Below, one piece after another: positions 10,340 to 21,000 of a stretch of DNA of 64,000 bases; position 1 is the stretch's first letter; each line of letters starts with the position of its first letter. Origin of the DNA: Quercus robur (taxonomy: Eukaryota > Streptophyta > Magnoliopsida > Fagales > Fagaceae). The position numbers were made by a program, and so were the translations under genes. The notes below the pieces were generated by a model that searched no databases, was not told the origin of the DNA, and worked only from the letters and a program-made list of their open reading frames with translations. The DNA is taken from contig NC_065535.1 of assembly GCF_932294415.1 (NCBI RefSeq), positions 94,504,862 through 94,568,861 of the forward strand, read 5' to 3'.

Positions 10340-11654
10340 GGAGCTGTTTGGTTTTTTGAAAATAATTACTCATTACTTATCACTCAATTTTCGTCACTCA
10401 TTACTTATCATTCATCACTTATCATTCATCACTTATCACTTATCACTTATCACTTAAAATACTCAAATTTCCTAAACCCACCGATTTGGCACACTATTTT
10501 TAGCTTCTCATCACTCAATTTTTTTTTTTACTTTTTGTAGGACTCATACCTAAGTACCATGTCATAAGTTCTATTAGCCTACCCGCCTCACCCTCACTAT
10601 TTTCATTTCATTTTCTTCCCCTTCAGTCACCATTGTCTTGTTACTCTCCCAACACAAATCCGAACCTAGCTAAGATAGAAGACATCGCCGATCTCCTCTG
10701 ACGTGAAGTGGCGACGCTGATCTCCCACCTTCTCAACCCACCGTCACCAAGGCTTGATTTTTCATAGATCCCTTAAGTTTTATTGGTGAAATTTGTAAAT
10801 ATTGTTTGTGGGTATTGTTTTGTTTGAAAATTTTGGTTCTTGATTTTTTTTATGGGTCTGAGACTGACATAACAGTGCTGATAGTGGAAATGGAGAAGAA
10901 AAACAGCAATACCCACTCATCACCCATAACTCTGTTTGGTGCTAATCTATGTGTGTATCGGTTTGGTGTTTGTAATCTTTGAATGAGTTTGGTGCTTGTA
11001 ATTTGTGGGTATATGGATGGGTTTGGTACTTGTAATCTGTGGGTATATGGGTTTCTTTTGTATGGGTTTGGTGCTTGTAATTTCCTCTTTCATTCATTGA
11101 TTTTCCAATTCCGTGAAAAGAAAAAAGAAAAAAATTGCAACTAAACCTAGAAATCAACGTGAAAAAAAAAAAAAGAAAAAAAAAAAGAAAAAGAAAAAGG
11201 GAACCTAAGCCTAGAAACCCAATGAAAAGGAATGGAAAAAAAAAATTGCAAACAAACCCAAAAACTAACGTGAAAAGGAAAGAAAAGAAGAAAAAAGAAG
11301 AAGAAGAAGAAGAGAATGGAGAAAGTTGTGTCCTAGACCCAGCGTGAAAGACAAAAAAAAAGAAAAAGAAAAGAAGATAACGCGTGTTGGAGAGAGCAAA
11401 AGGTCTGACGGTGGGTCCTCAATGTGTGTATTTACAAAAATGCCATCATAACTCTATTTCTATAAATTGAAAATATCTAAAATGTATTTTTAATTTCCAT
11501 AACTTATCACTCAAAAATCAGAGAATTGAGTAATGGAAACAAAAACTAGAAATAATGTCAAACACACTTCTTAACCGTGAGACCCACATATTTTGAGATA
11601 TGGGTGATGAAAACAGAGTTATAGATGATGGAAACACAAAAACCAAATAGCCCC
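10340..11654. mobile_element. Harbinger-like non-autonomous element with TAA duplication
   Basis: The ends GGAGCTGTTTGGTTTTT (left) and GGGGCTATTTGGTTTTT (right, reversed) are inverted repeats flanked by TAA at 10337-10339 and 11655-11657. A three-base TAA target duplication is typical of PIF/Harbinger and Tourist elements. CACTTATCACTTATCA-type repeats lie next to the left end (10365-10460), with a related patch near the right end (11490-11530). No transposase frame is present. Confidence 0.6.
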
Positions 11655-11659
11655 TAAAG

Positions 11660-12145
11660 AGTCGTTGGCTAGTGGGTGCTTGTTGATGGGACATGACACA
11701 AAGTGAAGTGACGGCTCCAATAATTTTTTTAAGGTGGTTTAAGAAGTATAAATTACATCATCTAATAGAAAAAGAAATTCATATATTAACAACAATAACC
11801 AAAAAACAAGCAAATACATAAAATTTTATAATTTCGTTCTATGCGTTTTTATATTTTAAAATCATTATATAATAATCTCATTATCAAAGTTACAAGTAAC
11901 ATCTCTTTTAATGTACGTTGTTCTAAGTTAAAGTTAACATGAATTCACTTAGAAGATGAAGATAAATCTTAGGTACGTGGTTTTCTTATTAAATATTTAT
12001 CCATAATATTAATAAAATAATAAACAATAAACTATAATTTCATTTGAAGTATTATTTCTTAATACAATAAAGGTATTAATTATTGTTGTTTAGTTGCTTC
12101 ATTATTTTTCTTTAGAAATATTATTTGGTAATACAATAAAGGTAT
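11660..12145. other. AT-rich DNA, nothing recognised
   Basis: No gene or element termini seen. Confidence 0.5.
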
Positions 12146-12147
12146 TT

Positions 12148-12385
12148 GTGGGAGGACTTTCGTCTCGGCTCCCAATCAGGTATTGTTTGCTTTGGGATGT
12201 GTTTTTGATCACACACACTATGGTACACCTTTTCTTAGGCCAAAGGCTTATAAGGCAAGGGTAGGAGGCGTTTCTCCCCGATGTGGGATTGAGCAAATTC
12301 ATGCGGGAAGGATGTAGGTTGATACTTGCCCATCCCAAAGCGAACAATACCTGATTGAAGGTCGAGATGAAAGTCCTCCCATAAA
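12148..12385. repeat. Foldback element with approximately 52-bp inverted arms
   Basis: 12149-12199 (GTGGGAGGACTTTCGTCTC, then AATCAGGTATTGTTTGCTTT) matches the reverse of 12332-12380 with a handful of mismatches, around a loop of about 130 bases. The DNA could fold into a long stem. Family not recognised; no clear target duplication seen. Confidence 0.6.
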
Positions 12386-12586
12386 AAGGCGCTTTTGAGG
12401 GTAGTGCCCATCAAAGGTATTGTCCACTTTGGGTGGCAGTCTTTGAGATACGTCTGACCGCACGGCTTTGTTACCCTGAAGGGCATGCCTCCCCACTACA
12501 GGATACCCCGAACAGCAAAATAAAGCGAATAACTCATAAGCAACTGTGCAACAAATTAGAAAATGGTCCACTGTTGCAATAACAAT

Positions 12587-12645
12587 AGCGATACCTCTTT
12601 TTTTTTTTTTTTTTTTTTTGAGAAAAAATTAGCAATACCTCTTTT
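12587..12645 (-). mobile_element. Tail-only LINE-type insertion
   Basis: A T tract plus GAGAAAAAATT (12602-12630) lies between AGCGATACCTCTTTT (12587-12601) and AGCAATACCTCTTTT (12631-12645), a 15-base duplication with one mismatch. On the minus strand this is a few 3' bases with TTCTC and a poly(A) tail, as left by extreme 5' truncation during target-primed reverse transcription. Confidence 0.55.
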
Positions 12646-12821
12646 AATTACATTATGCCCCCATCATGATCTTCCCCAAAGCCATTTTCCCTAAGAAAAA
12701 AACAACTTCCTTAGAAACCTTTGTACACCTTACACTCTTCCATGAAAATCGCATTTCATTGGTGGTTGACTAGTAGTCGTGCAAATTCTGGGTATCTCCC
12801 ATTCCTGTTTTTGCATGGCAT

Positions 12822-13000
12822 CTTCTTTTTTTTTTTTTTCTTTTTTAATAAGTAAAGAAATTTTATTGATAAAAAAGAAAGGAAGCCCTTGTTTACTAGG
12901 GTGTACTTGGGGAGCAGAACGATCAAGTTTTCAAATTACAATTCTCAAGCAAATCTAAAAAGTTAGAATAGGAAAGAGATTTAATCTCAAGGATGTACCA
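12822..13000 (-). mobile_element. Possible LINE 3' end with poly(A)
   Basis: On the minus strand the text ends ATCAATAAAATTTCTTTACT TATT followed by an A-rich tail (12823-12848), the form of many plant L1 3' ends. No reverse transcriptase segment is present; the inner limit is uncertain. Confidence 0.35.
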
Positions 13001-13785
13001 TTCACAATTCTTGAAACATCATTTATCCCATTTTCACGTGGCATTATAGATGGTCTAATACCCATTAAAAGAAAAAGATATGTAGGGTGCACAGCCTATT
13101 ACATTTAAAGCCGATGAGGCCATGACTCACAAGAGGGTGCATTTAACAAAGGAAAAAGGTTTTACTTCAGAGTCTAAATATATTTAGAGGCTTGGACTTT
13201 AACCATTAATAGAAAGATGACATGTGTACCATTATGAATGCACATGACTCACTTAGTCAATTGGGTTAATTGAATTATATGTATGATAAGGATTAATATC
13301 ATTTTTCTATCGATGATTGAAGTCAGACAATGTCCTTTAAGAAATATTAAAACCTGGTCAAAAAGTCAAAATCCCAAATGTTAAATCCGGGGTTTGTTGG
13401 CTTTTTTAGATTTTGTTTATGTTGTCATGGCGGTGTTATCCTCTCAAGTAGATTGGTACGTAATTTTAAATTGGTCTATATCTTTAAATTATTTTCTATA
13501 ATTTTTCTATTACCTTTCAAAACAAAACGCAAATGTCATTCTTTGAAGGGGATTGACACCTAATTTTCAATTGGTATATCATTTTGTATTATTTTCTATT
13601 TTTTTTTAAAATCATCTATTATTCTTTTTTTTAAAAAGCACATCATTTTGTTTGGAAAAAAAAAATTGTAATACCAAATTAACCCCACAAAACTAGTCTA
13701 GGAAGAATGAGAGGAAAGAAAGAAAGAAAGTTAAAACAAAATCCAAAAATAATATACAAGATTATACCATATAAGAAGATAAAGA
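13000..13785. other. Intergenic, nothing recognised
   Basis: AT-rich with short homopolymers. No supported exon on either strand. Confidence 0.5.
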
Positions 13786-13789
13786 CTAA

Positions 13790-14107
13790 GAGCATTTGCA
13801 GCAATGTAGCTATGTTGCTATATATTAGCTATTCAAACACCAAAATGATGCTTTAGTAGTGGAACTAAATCTATTTTTTTAGCTCCATTGCTATAGTGCA
13901 CATCTATATATAGATGTGCACTATAGCTTAGAGCTAAAAAAAAAAAAAAAAAAAATTTAATCCCTGCCCTCGATTAAAATATTACCTCTCTCAACTCTCA
14001 CCTCTCTCTCAACTTCCTTTCACCGCTACCAGCCCACCCCCACATTGTCGACCTACGCCACTGGCTCACACCGCAAACCCTGCTACCAACTTATCTTGCC
14101 CTTACTT

Positions 14108-14156
<49 letters not shown>

Positions 14157-14702
14157 CTATGGGTTGTGGTTGTGTGGGTAGATCGATGTCGGTGGGTGGC
14201 TGGGTTCGTCGGCATCAGTGGGTGGCTCGGGTGGGTTTCGTGGTGGTGGGTGTGGGTGTTGCCACCAATCAGCCTTAGACCCACGCCGCCATCCACCTCA
14301 GGCCCACGCCGTCGATCGAAGTGCTTGCTCGTGGATATTGGGTATCTGACTGGGAAACCCATGGAGCTCGCCGACCCACCCCTTCTGCCGACCCAGCTCG
14401 CCGACATTATGCTTGGTGATTTTTTATTTTGTTTGTGATTGGTGATTTTGTTTGGTCTGGGTTGAAGAAAAAGATTGGAGATTTGAGTTTTTTATTTTTT
14501 TTTTATTTTTTTATTTTGCCTGCTGTGAACTGGTGGTGGTGGTGGGTGTGGTTGTGGCTGATGGTAGAGGTGGTTGTAATTGGTGCTGTGGATGTTTTTT
14601 GGTAGTGAGATATATTATTTTATTGTAGCGGTTATATTATTTTATTGTGATATTTATATTATTTTATTATATTAAAAGTTAAAATAAATCTAATGTTTCA
14701 AC

Positions 14703-14753
<51 letters not shown>

Positions 14754-14827
14754 TAAAATAGATAAATTAACTTTTGATGTAACTAATTAGATAAAGTAAA
14801 TTTTTTACGCTACTGCTGTTGATACTC
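13790..14827. mobile_element. Harbinger-like element with TAA duplication
   Basis: Left end GAGCATTTGCAGCAATG and right end (reversed) GAGTATCAACAGCAGTA form imperfect inverted repeats flanked by TAA at 13787-13789 and 14828-14830. Inside are a 38-base perfect palindrome, a T tract of about 40 bases (14110-14151) and a (TA) tract (14707-14750). Open frames at 14100-14440 only translate the T tract and GC-rich text. Confidence 0.55.
13890..13927. repeat. 38-bp perfect palindrome
   Basis: GCTATAGTGCACATCTATA is followed directly by its exact reverse complement, with no spacer (centre between 13908 and 13909). It can extrude as a cruciform. Confidence 0.95.
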
Positions 14828-15515
14828 TAAAGAATAAACAAAAGTTTGTGGGCTGCAACAAAAAAGAACAGACGAAAAACAATGAAATGATCGTCAGAAG
14901 AAGAATCCCAAACGCAACTTTAACTCCAACTGTTGTCCGGTGCCTTATTTAACACCATGATTGTACGGTGCCTTAATAGACTTGTCCTTACCTTCACTTT
15001 TCAAGCTTCATCATATGGTCACGTGAAGCAAAGTATTTTATTATATTTTATATTTAGCAATTAGCACTACAACAGCATACAAAGTACAATCAACACTAAT
15101 ACTGATGTCAGCTTTGTTTGGATACAATGGAGGTAAGAGGAGAAAATAAATGAATAATAGAAAGGAATCCAGAAAGAAAAGAACAGAAATTTTTCGTTTG
15201 GTTTGCAATATGGAAGGAAATGAAAAAAAAAAATTTATTACTTTTATGTCTATATAAATGTGAAACATGCATAAAGTTATGGACAAATATGTAATTTTAT
15301 ATCATATTATATTATTTATGTAGGTTCCAATTTTTAAAAAACCATTCTCCTTTCAAATCTGGCCAAATTGGGTGTATTACAAATATGTAGGCTTGAGAAT
15401 GGGTTTTTCCTTATTGTTATTTGCCATGCAAACCAATGACAACATTTCCTATCATTTCTCTTCTCTTCTTCTGTCTTTCAGCGTTTTCAAACACACAGTA
15501 AAACTCAGTTGAATA

Positions 15516-15790
15516 CCAACATTCAGGCGACCTAGTTGGTAAAATACCGGGTCAACAAGTCTTGGAATTTGGGTTCAAGCCTTAAATAATTAGTCGTGTT
15601 TGTACTCCTTATATCCCATTTCTATCGCAAATGGTGGACTTAAAAAATAAGCGAGTTTCTCACATAGACCGAGAGTATGGGGTCTTGCTCGAGAGCAGAT
15701 ATGATGCTACTATGGTCTCACTCAGATAGGAAAGCCACACTGATCATCTCCCTCTACCCATTTTTTTTCACCAAAAAAAAAAAAAAAAAA
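15516..15790 (+). mobile_element. tRNA-derived SINE (copy A)
   Basis: Polymerase III boxes are visible: A-box GACCTAGTTGG near 15530 and B-box GGGTTCAAGCC near 15572. The element ends in an A tract. The target duplication is ACTCAGTTGAATA on the left and ACTCAGCTGAATA on the right (one mismatch). The same insertion is in copy B, so it predates the duplication. Confidence 0.75.
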
Positions 15791-16632
15791 ACTCAGCTGA
15801 ATATGTGTGGTTGTGATGAGTTGCGGTGTGGTTGAGATGAGTGGCGGTGTATTTTGAGGTTAAAAATGTGGATAAAAATATATATTTAATTGAAATAGTG
15901 ATGTAGTATTAAGGTTGATGTATAACTATAAAAAAACATAAATAGCTAAATTATTTTTAAAAAAAATAAAGTTTCTCTAATTAGTTTAATTAAAAATTTG
16001 AAGAAACTAACGTGAATGCTCCAAGTTCTAACTAATTACTTCCCTTAAACCTTTCTAAGTATATTCAATTGGCTGATATTTAAATTTAAAAATAAATTAT
16101 ACCAATGGCACACCCACTACACAGCACTTAGGCCATAGTTGGTATAATAAATGAAAATTACATTAAGAATAGAAATCTATATTAGTATAGATAAATTACA
16201 CCTATTTATATGTTTGGTTGTAAAAAAAATTACATTAATCTATATTAGTATAAATAAATTATAACTATTTATATGTTTGGTTGTAAAATTGAAATAATAC
16301 TCTTTATTGTATTCCACAAATTATAAATATTTTACTTAAACAATTATATTTAAACTTGTTGTGTGACTCAATTATCTTAAAATTAAATACTTTTGAAATT
16401 ATTTATGAGATTTTTTTGTTGATATATCATTTGTTAGTGTTTCTTTACAATGTAGTTGTGTTACTTTAACTCTTGTTAGTGTTGCAAAAGAGAATGAGGC
16501 GATCATTGTTTGGTTAGAAAAATATCTTTTTTTTTTTTTTTTCTTTCTCATTGTATAATATGATGCAGAATAAATAAAGTCTACTATGACTTTTACTATA
16601 AAAAAAAAAAATTACGTTATTGTCTATATTTC

Positions 16633-16845
16633 GAGTTTGTTTGGATATCGTTTATTGCTGAAAACTGAAAATTGAAAACACTATAGCAAAATAACTTTTA
16701 AATGTGTAAATAGTGTTGTGGGACCCAGTTTTAAAGTTTTTAATACTGAAAAAAGTACTTGCGGGTCCTATGAATAGTGCACGAGGCCCACTATTTAAAC
16801 ACAAAACATAGGAAAACACATTTTTCATGCGTTCCAAACGCACAC
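16633..16845. mobile_element. MITE present only in copy A
   Basis: Imperfect inverted ends (GAGTTTGTTTGGATATCG and reversed GTGTGCGTTTGGAACGC) are flanked by TTC at 16630-16632 and 16846-16848. The matching place in copy B (54603-54605) holds a single TTC and no element, giving a natural empty site. Confidence 0.7.
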
Positions 16846-17404
16846 TTCAAATCAACACACGTAGCAATTTCTAAAAACTCATATAACAAAAAAAACATCT
16901 TCGCATCTTGAGTGCATATTTATATATATTGATGATTTTTTGAAAATTTTTATTATGTGAATAAATAAAATTTGTGATTTAGAAAATGAATTCTACTGTA
17001 CATAATAGTAAACCAATATTGAAAAAAGTTTATCGAAAATTGAAAAAGTTTTAATTTATTAATGTATGTCCCATCAGACCCTTAGAAAATATATTAATTT
17101 TAAAACTATTATGCACTTTAAAGTTTGTGACATTCAATAATAGCATGTCACATGTCAGTAATTTTGTAGTAGCAAAACCATGGTGATTGGCGGGAAGACA
17201 AACATCTCTACAAATGGAAGTTGAAGAGAGACTGACATGCAAGAAGTAGAAGACACGACATGAAATCACATCTCATATACATGCACCTCTACCGCACGGT
17301 TAACGAAGAAGCCATTTTACCAGCTCTGTACTAATTATCATGCACATCAATCATCATCATCGGACCATTCGCTTGTCTGTCTCTTCACATTTCAAAGCCT
17401 TAAA

Positions 17405-17499
17405 TACCCCCCAAAACCTCAAACCTTCCAAGCACCTCTTCCTCTTTCAAGTATTTGCATCACCAAGGTCTCTCTGAGTTAAGAGTTTTGTGCATAAGG
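17405..17499 (+). promoter_or_regulatory. Core promoter and leader exon of bromodomain gene A
   Basis: A TATA-like CTTAAATACC at about 17400 precedes a short CT-rich leader. The leader runs to a GT donor at 17499 (ATAAG|GTATGATC), which implies a 5' leader intron of about 500 bases before the ATG at 18037. The same arrangement is kept in copy B (donor near 56000). Confidence 0.45.
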
Positions 17500-18036
17500 T
17501 ATGATCTTTTGCCTATTTATGAATTTAATGACACAATTTCACAATTTTTTTTTTGTTTTTAGAACTATTGAGGTGATTGATTATAATTAGTAACTATAAA
17601 AGTAGTGTCAATCACTTGAAATTAAGTGATGTTGTACTAGTCATAATTTGCCATCTCATCAACAAGTTGTCAAAAAAGTAGTAAATTTTGTTTTGCTTGT
17701 AGCATCATATGGTGATTGAACCGGCTCTAAAGAAGTTGAAATGTGACATAGGGATACATTTTATTCAGTAATATATTCAAAGCTCAATTTTCAACTTCTT
17801 TTGTTTATGGTTGCTGCACTTGATTTTCTGTTGCTTATGAAAGCTCATGAAGTTTTTTTTTTTTTTTCGCCTATCTGTAGTGCAGAAATCTAGAGCTCAT
17901 TTTTTGTTGCTTGTGAAATCTCATAAATTTTTGCTTCTAGTTCAGTAATTTAAGCTCTTTTTTCTTTCTTCCTTTTTTTGGTGTGTGGGTGTGGCCTAAC
18001 AAATATTTGTATGTGAAGCATCTTTGTGGATAGAAC

Positions 18037-21000
18037 ATGAAACGCAGGCGTATGTTTAGAAAGAACGGTACCAAGACAAAAAGGCCCTCTGTAGTTGCCG
18101 AGAACAAAGAAGCATGTGAGAAATTTGATGATGAAAATCCTGAAGATAATGATGAATTTGATAGGGATTGTGAGGGCAGAGGCGATGAAGAAATTGACAC
18201 TGAAATGGATGGTGGTGCATTTTCCTCTAATTATCCAACTGGGAGCGACAGCAATTGGTCATGTAGCTCTGAAGATATGACTTCTGAATATAGTAGTTAT
18301 GAGTCTTCGGATGAGTCAATGGAGAGGCCAGTGCAGAAATTGGTTAATTGGCCTAGTAAAGGGAAGCTAAAGAGGGTGAAATTGTCCAGGAAAAGTGATT
18401 ACTCGCAGCCTAAGTCTTCAAGGGGCTTGGTATCTTCAAGTGGATACAATAAAGAGAGAAAGTCGATCCATGAGGATCCTCGATATAATGAGCAAGAATT
18501 ATGTGCTGCCTTAATGGTATGATGGAAATTTTTGTAATGCGTTTCTGTTTAAAAAATTTATTAGGTAGTGTATTTGATTAGTAGTTTGATTGATATATTT
18601 GTTGCTTTTCATGTAAATAATTTTAGAAAAAGAAAATTTTTTCTTGAAAAGATAGAAATTTTTTGTAGAATGATAACCTAACAAAGCCTATGGTTGCTAT
18701 TTCTAATTTTTTATTTTTTATTTTTTTTTATATGCTTAGTTAGACTTTGTTGTTGTTGTTTCCAATTGTTTATTTCTAGGTGATTATCAAGGTTATGAAA
18801 ATGGACGAGGCTAAACCTTTTAATGTTCCAGCGGATCCGGCTGCTTTGGAAACATCTGTAAGTGACACGTTTTGTAAGTATATTTTTCAGCATGCATAGA
18901 TGGTGCTAAGGGACAATGCTTCAGTCTGCCCTTAAGTAAGGAGGAAATTGCAGGATAGACAATTAAATTATTCATCTCTTTGTATTGTAAGATATAGAGG
19001 TTAATTAGGCCTTACACCTGAATATGCATCTGTCTTTGAACTCTGGTGCCGAAGATATAATGTAGCCAAGAAAATAGGAGCCCTTGTCGATTTTTAATCA
19101 CTCATCACTAGCTATTCATCCTTGATGAATTTGAAGTGGATTATTTCTTCTAAATTTTGATTCAATAACAAATGAGGGCAATGCATTTGTTTGTTTATTC
19201 CCTTCTTAAAGATCTACAAGTTCTGTGTGTAGCTTGTTATCCCATCTCCCTTTTTCAGCCTTTTGTAACTGTCATGTATTAAAAAGAAAGTCTTTTTGTA
19301 ACTATCATGTAATTGGAAGAAAAGAGTATATTCTTAACTAAATCTCATGGTTTTTAAAATTTCATTATGCTGCCTGAAGTCATAAAGTATCGTATACAGT
19401 AACTTAGAAATTATTTTATCAAGTACCATATGTTTTCATGTCCTAATCCTTATTTCCTATTCTTCTTTTTTTGGTTGGGTGGTTGGAACCAGGATTACGT
19501 CAATGTCATAGATACACCAATGGATTTTGGAACAATATACAGCAATCTTCAAAATGGTTTGAAGTATTTGAATTCTGAGGATGTATATAAGGATGTACAA
19601 CTCATTTGGAGACATTGGTGCAAGTATAATTACAAGGGTGATTATGTTTTGGAACTTATGACAAGTGTGAAGAAGAAATTCATGAAGCACTGGATAGCAG
19701 CTAATTTGTACTGTGAACCAACTCAAAAGACCAATGGTAAGAGTTTCATGTTTATGCTATTTCTCATTTATGTACACTTTTCACTTGACTTTACCAGTTT
19801 TTGCTAGTTCTCATTAATGCATTTGATTCTTTTGACTATACTAATTTTTAGAAGTTCACATCTTAGCTGATTTCTTTGTAAATAATTATAATCTTAAGTG
19901 TTGTGTGTGTGTGATTGTTGATACATAAAGGATCACCATGAATTTCGAAACATGTATATGAATCATGAGCATTCCATTATTTAGATATCTATTTTGTATC
20001 TGTTAATGGTATTGGGATCCATTCTTTGGTAGGACATTCACTACCTCCTATGCGGTATGACACAAGGCGCAAAAAATATGTGGCTAAGTATCCGGAGGGC
20101 CACATGATTGGCGGACCCAACCAGTCCCAGCCCCAATTGATCAAAAATGAACCATGTCACTCGCAGAAGCTGCAACAAAGCATTAGCCAACCACAGGCCT
20201 CCCAACCACAGGCTGGCAGTGATATCGGTAGCATAGGTATGCGATGCACTTAATTCTTCATATCAGGGATGATTGTTTCTTTAAGCTTTCAATCTATGTA
20301 ATATGTTATTAATTATATATAGATTAATGCTTTATCTCTTCAAAATTGATATTACAACTCCTATGACAGTATCAATCTGCATATTCGTTATACTTTTGCT
20401 GACACAGGCCCTTACTTCGGGCCATGGTAACCAGTATCATAACTACATACTCCGATCTTGTTTTTGTCAGTTGCTTTATGAAAGATACTGTTTTGTCTGT
20501 TGCATTTGGCATTGTGAGATTCTTATTGACATTATATACGTATTTCTGTTGTAACTGTTACTGATTGGTCTTTTTTTCACTCTTGTAGCAAACTCACCAC
20601 CTCATGCAGGCTATACAAATGATTGTGCAGGTGAGTTACATGTCAAATATAAATCCTCTTCAATGCCAGTTGAATATAAATTATATGTAACTTTTCAGTC
20701 ATACATTTGGGTTATGTGTTCGTCTCCAATTTCAATATTAAGATATCTATTTTGAAATTTTTATTGATTGGCTTTTTATCCATTGTAGGACAATCTCACT
20801 TACCACCTCATAGGGATCATGGCTTGAGGAGAAAAAATTACATGCTGAATCATCCGGTGGGTCCGATGATTAACAAACACAGCCAGCCTAAGCCACAGCA
20901 GCCCATACTAAGTTTCAACCAGTCATATCATTTACAGCAGCCGCAGCAGACGACTTGCCAAGCCCAGCCCTCCCATCCTCAGGCTGACACTGGAGGTATG

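Noticed and set aside
14045-14438. Open frames of about 100 codons on both strands
   Set aside because: They translate a long T tract and GC-rich text inside a TAA-flanked element; poly-Phe or poly-Lys runs and no domain.
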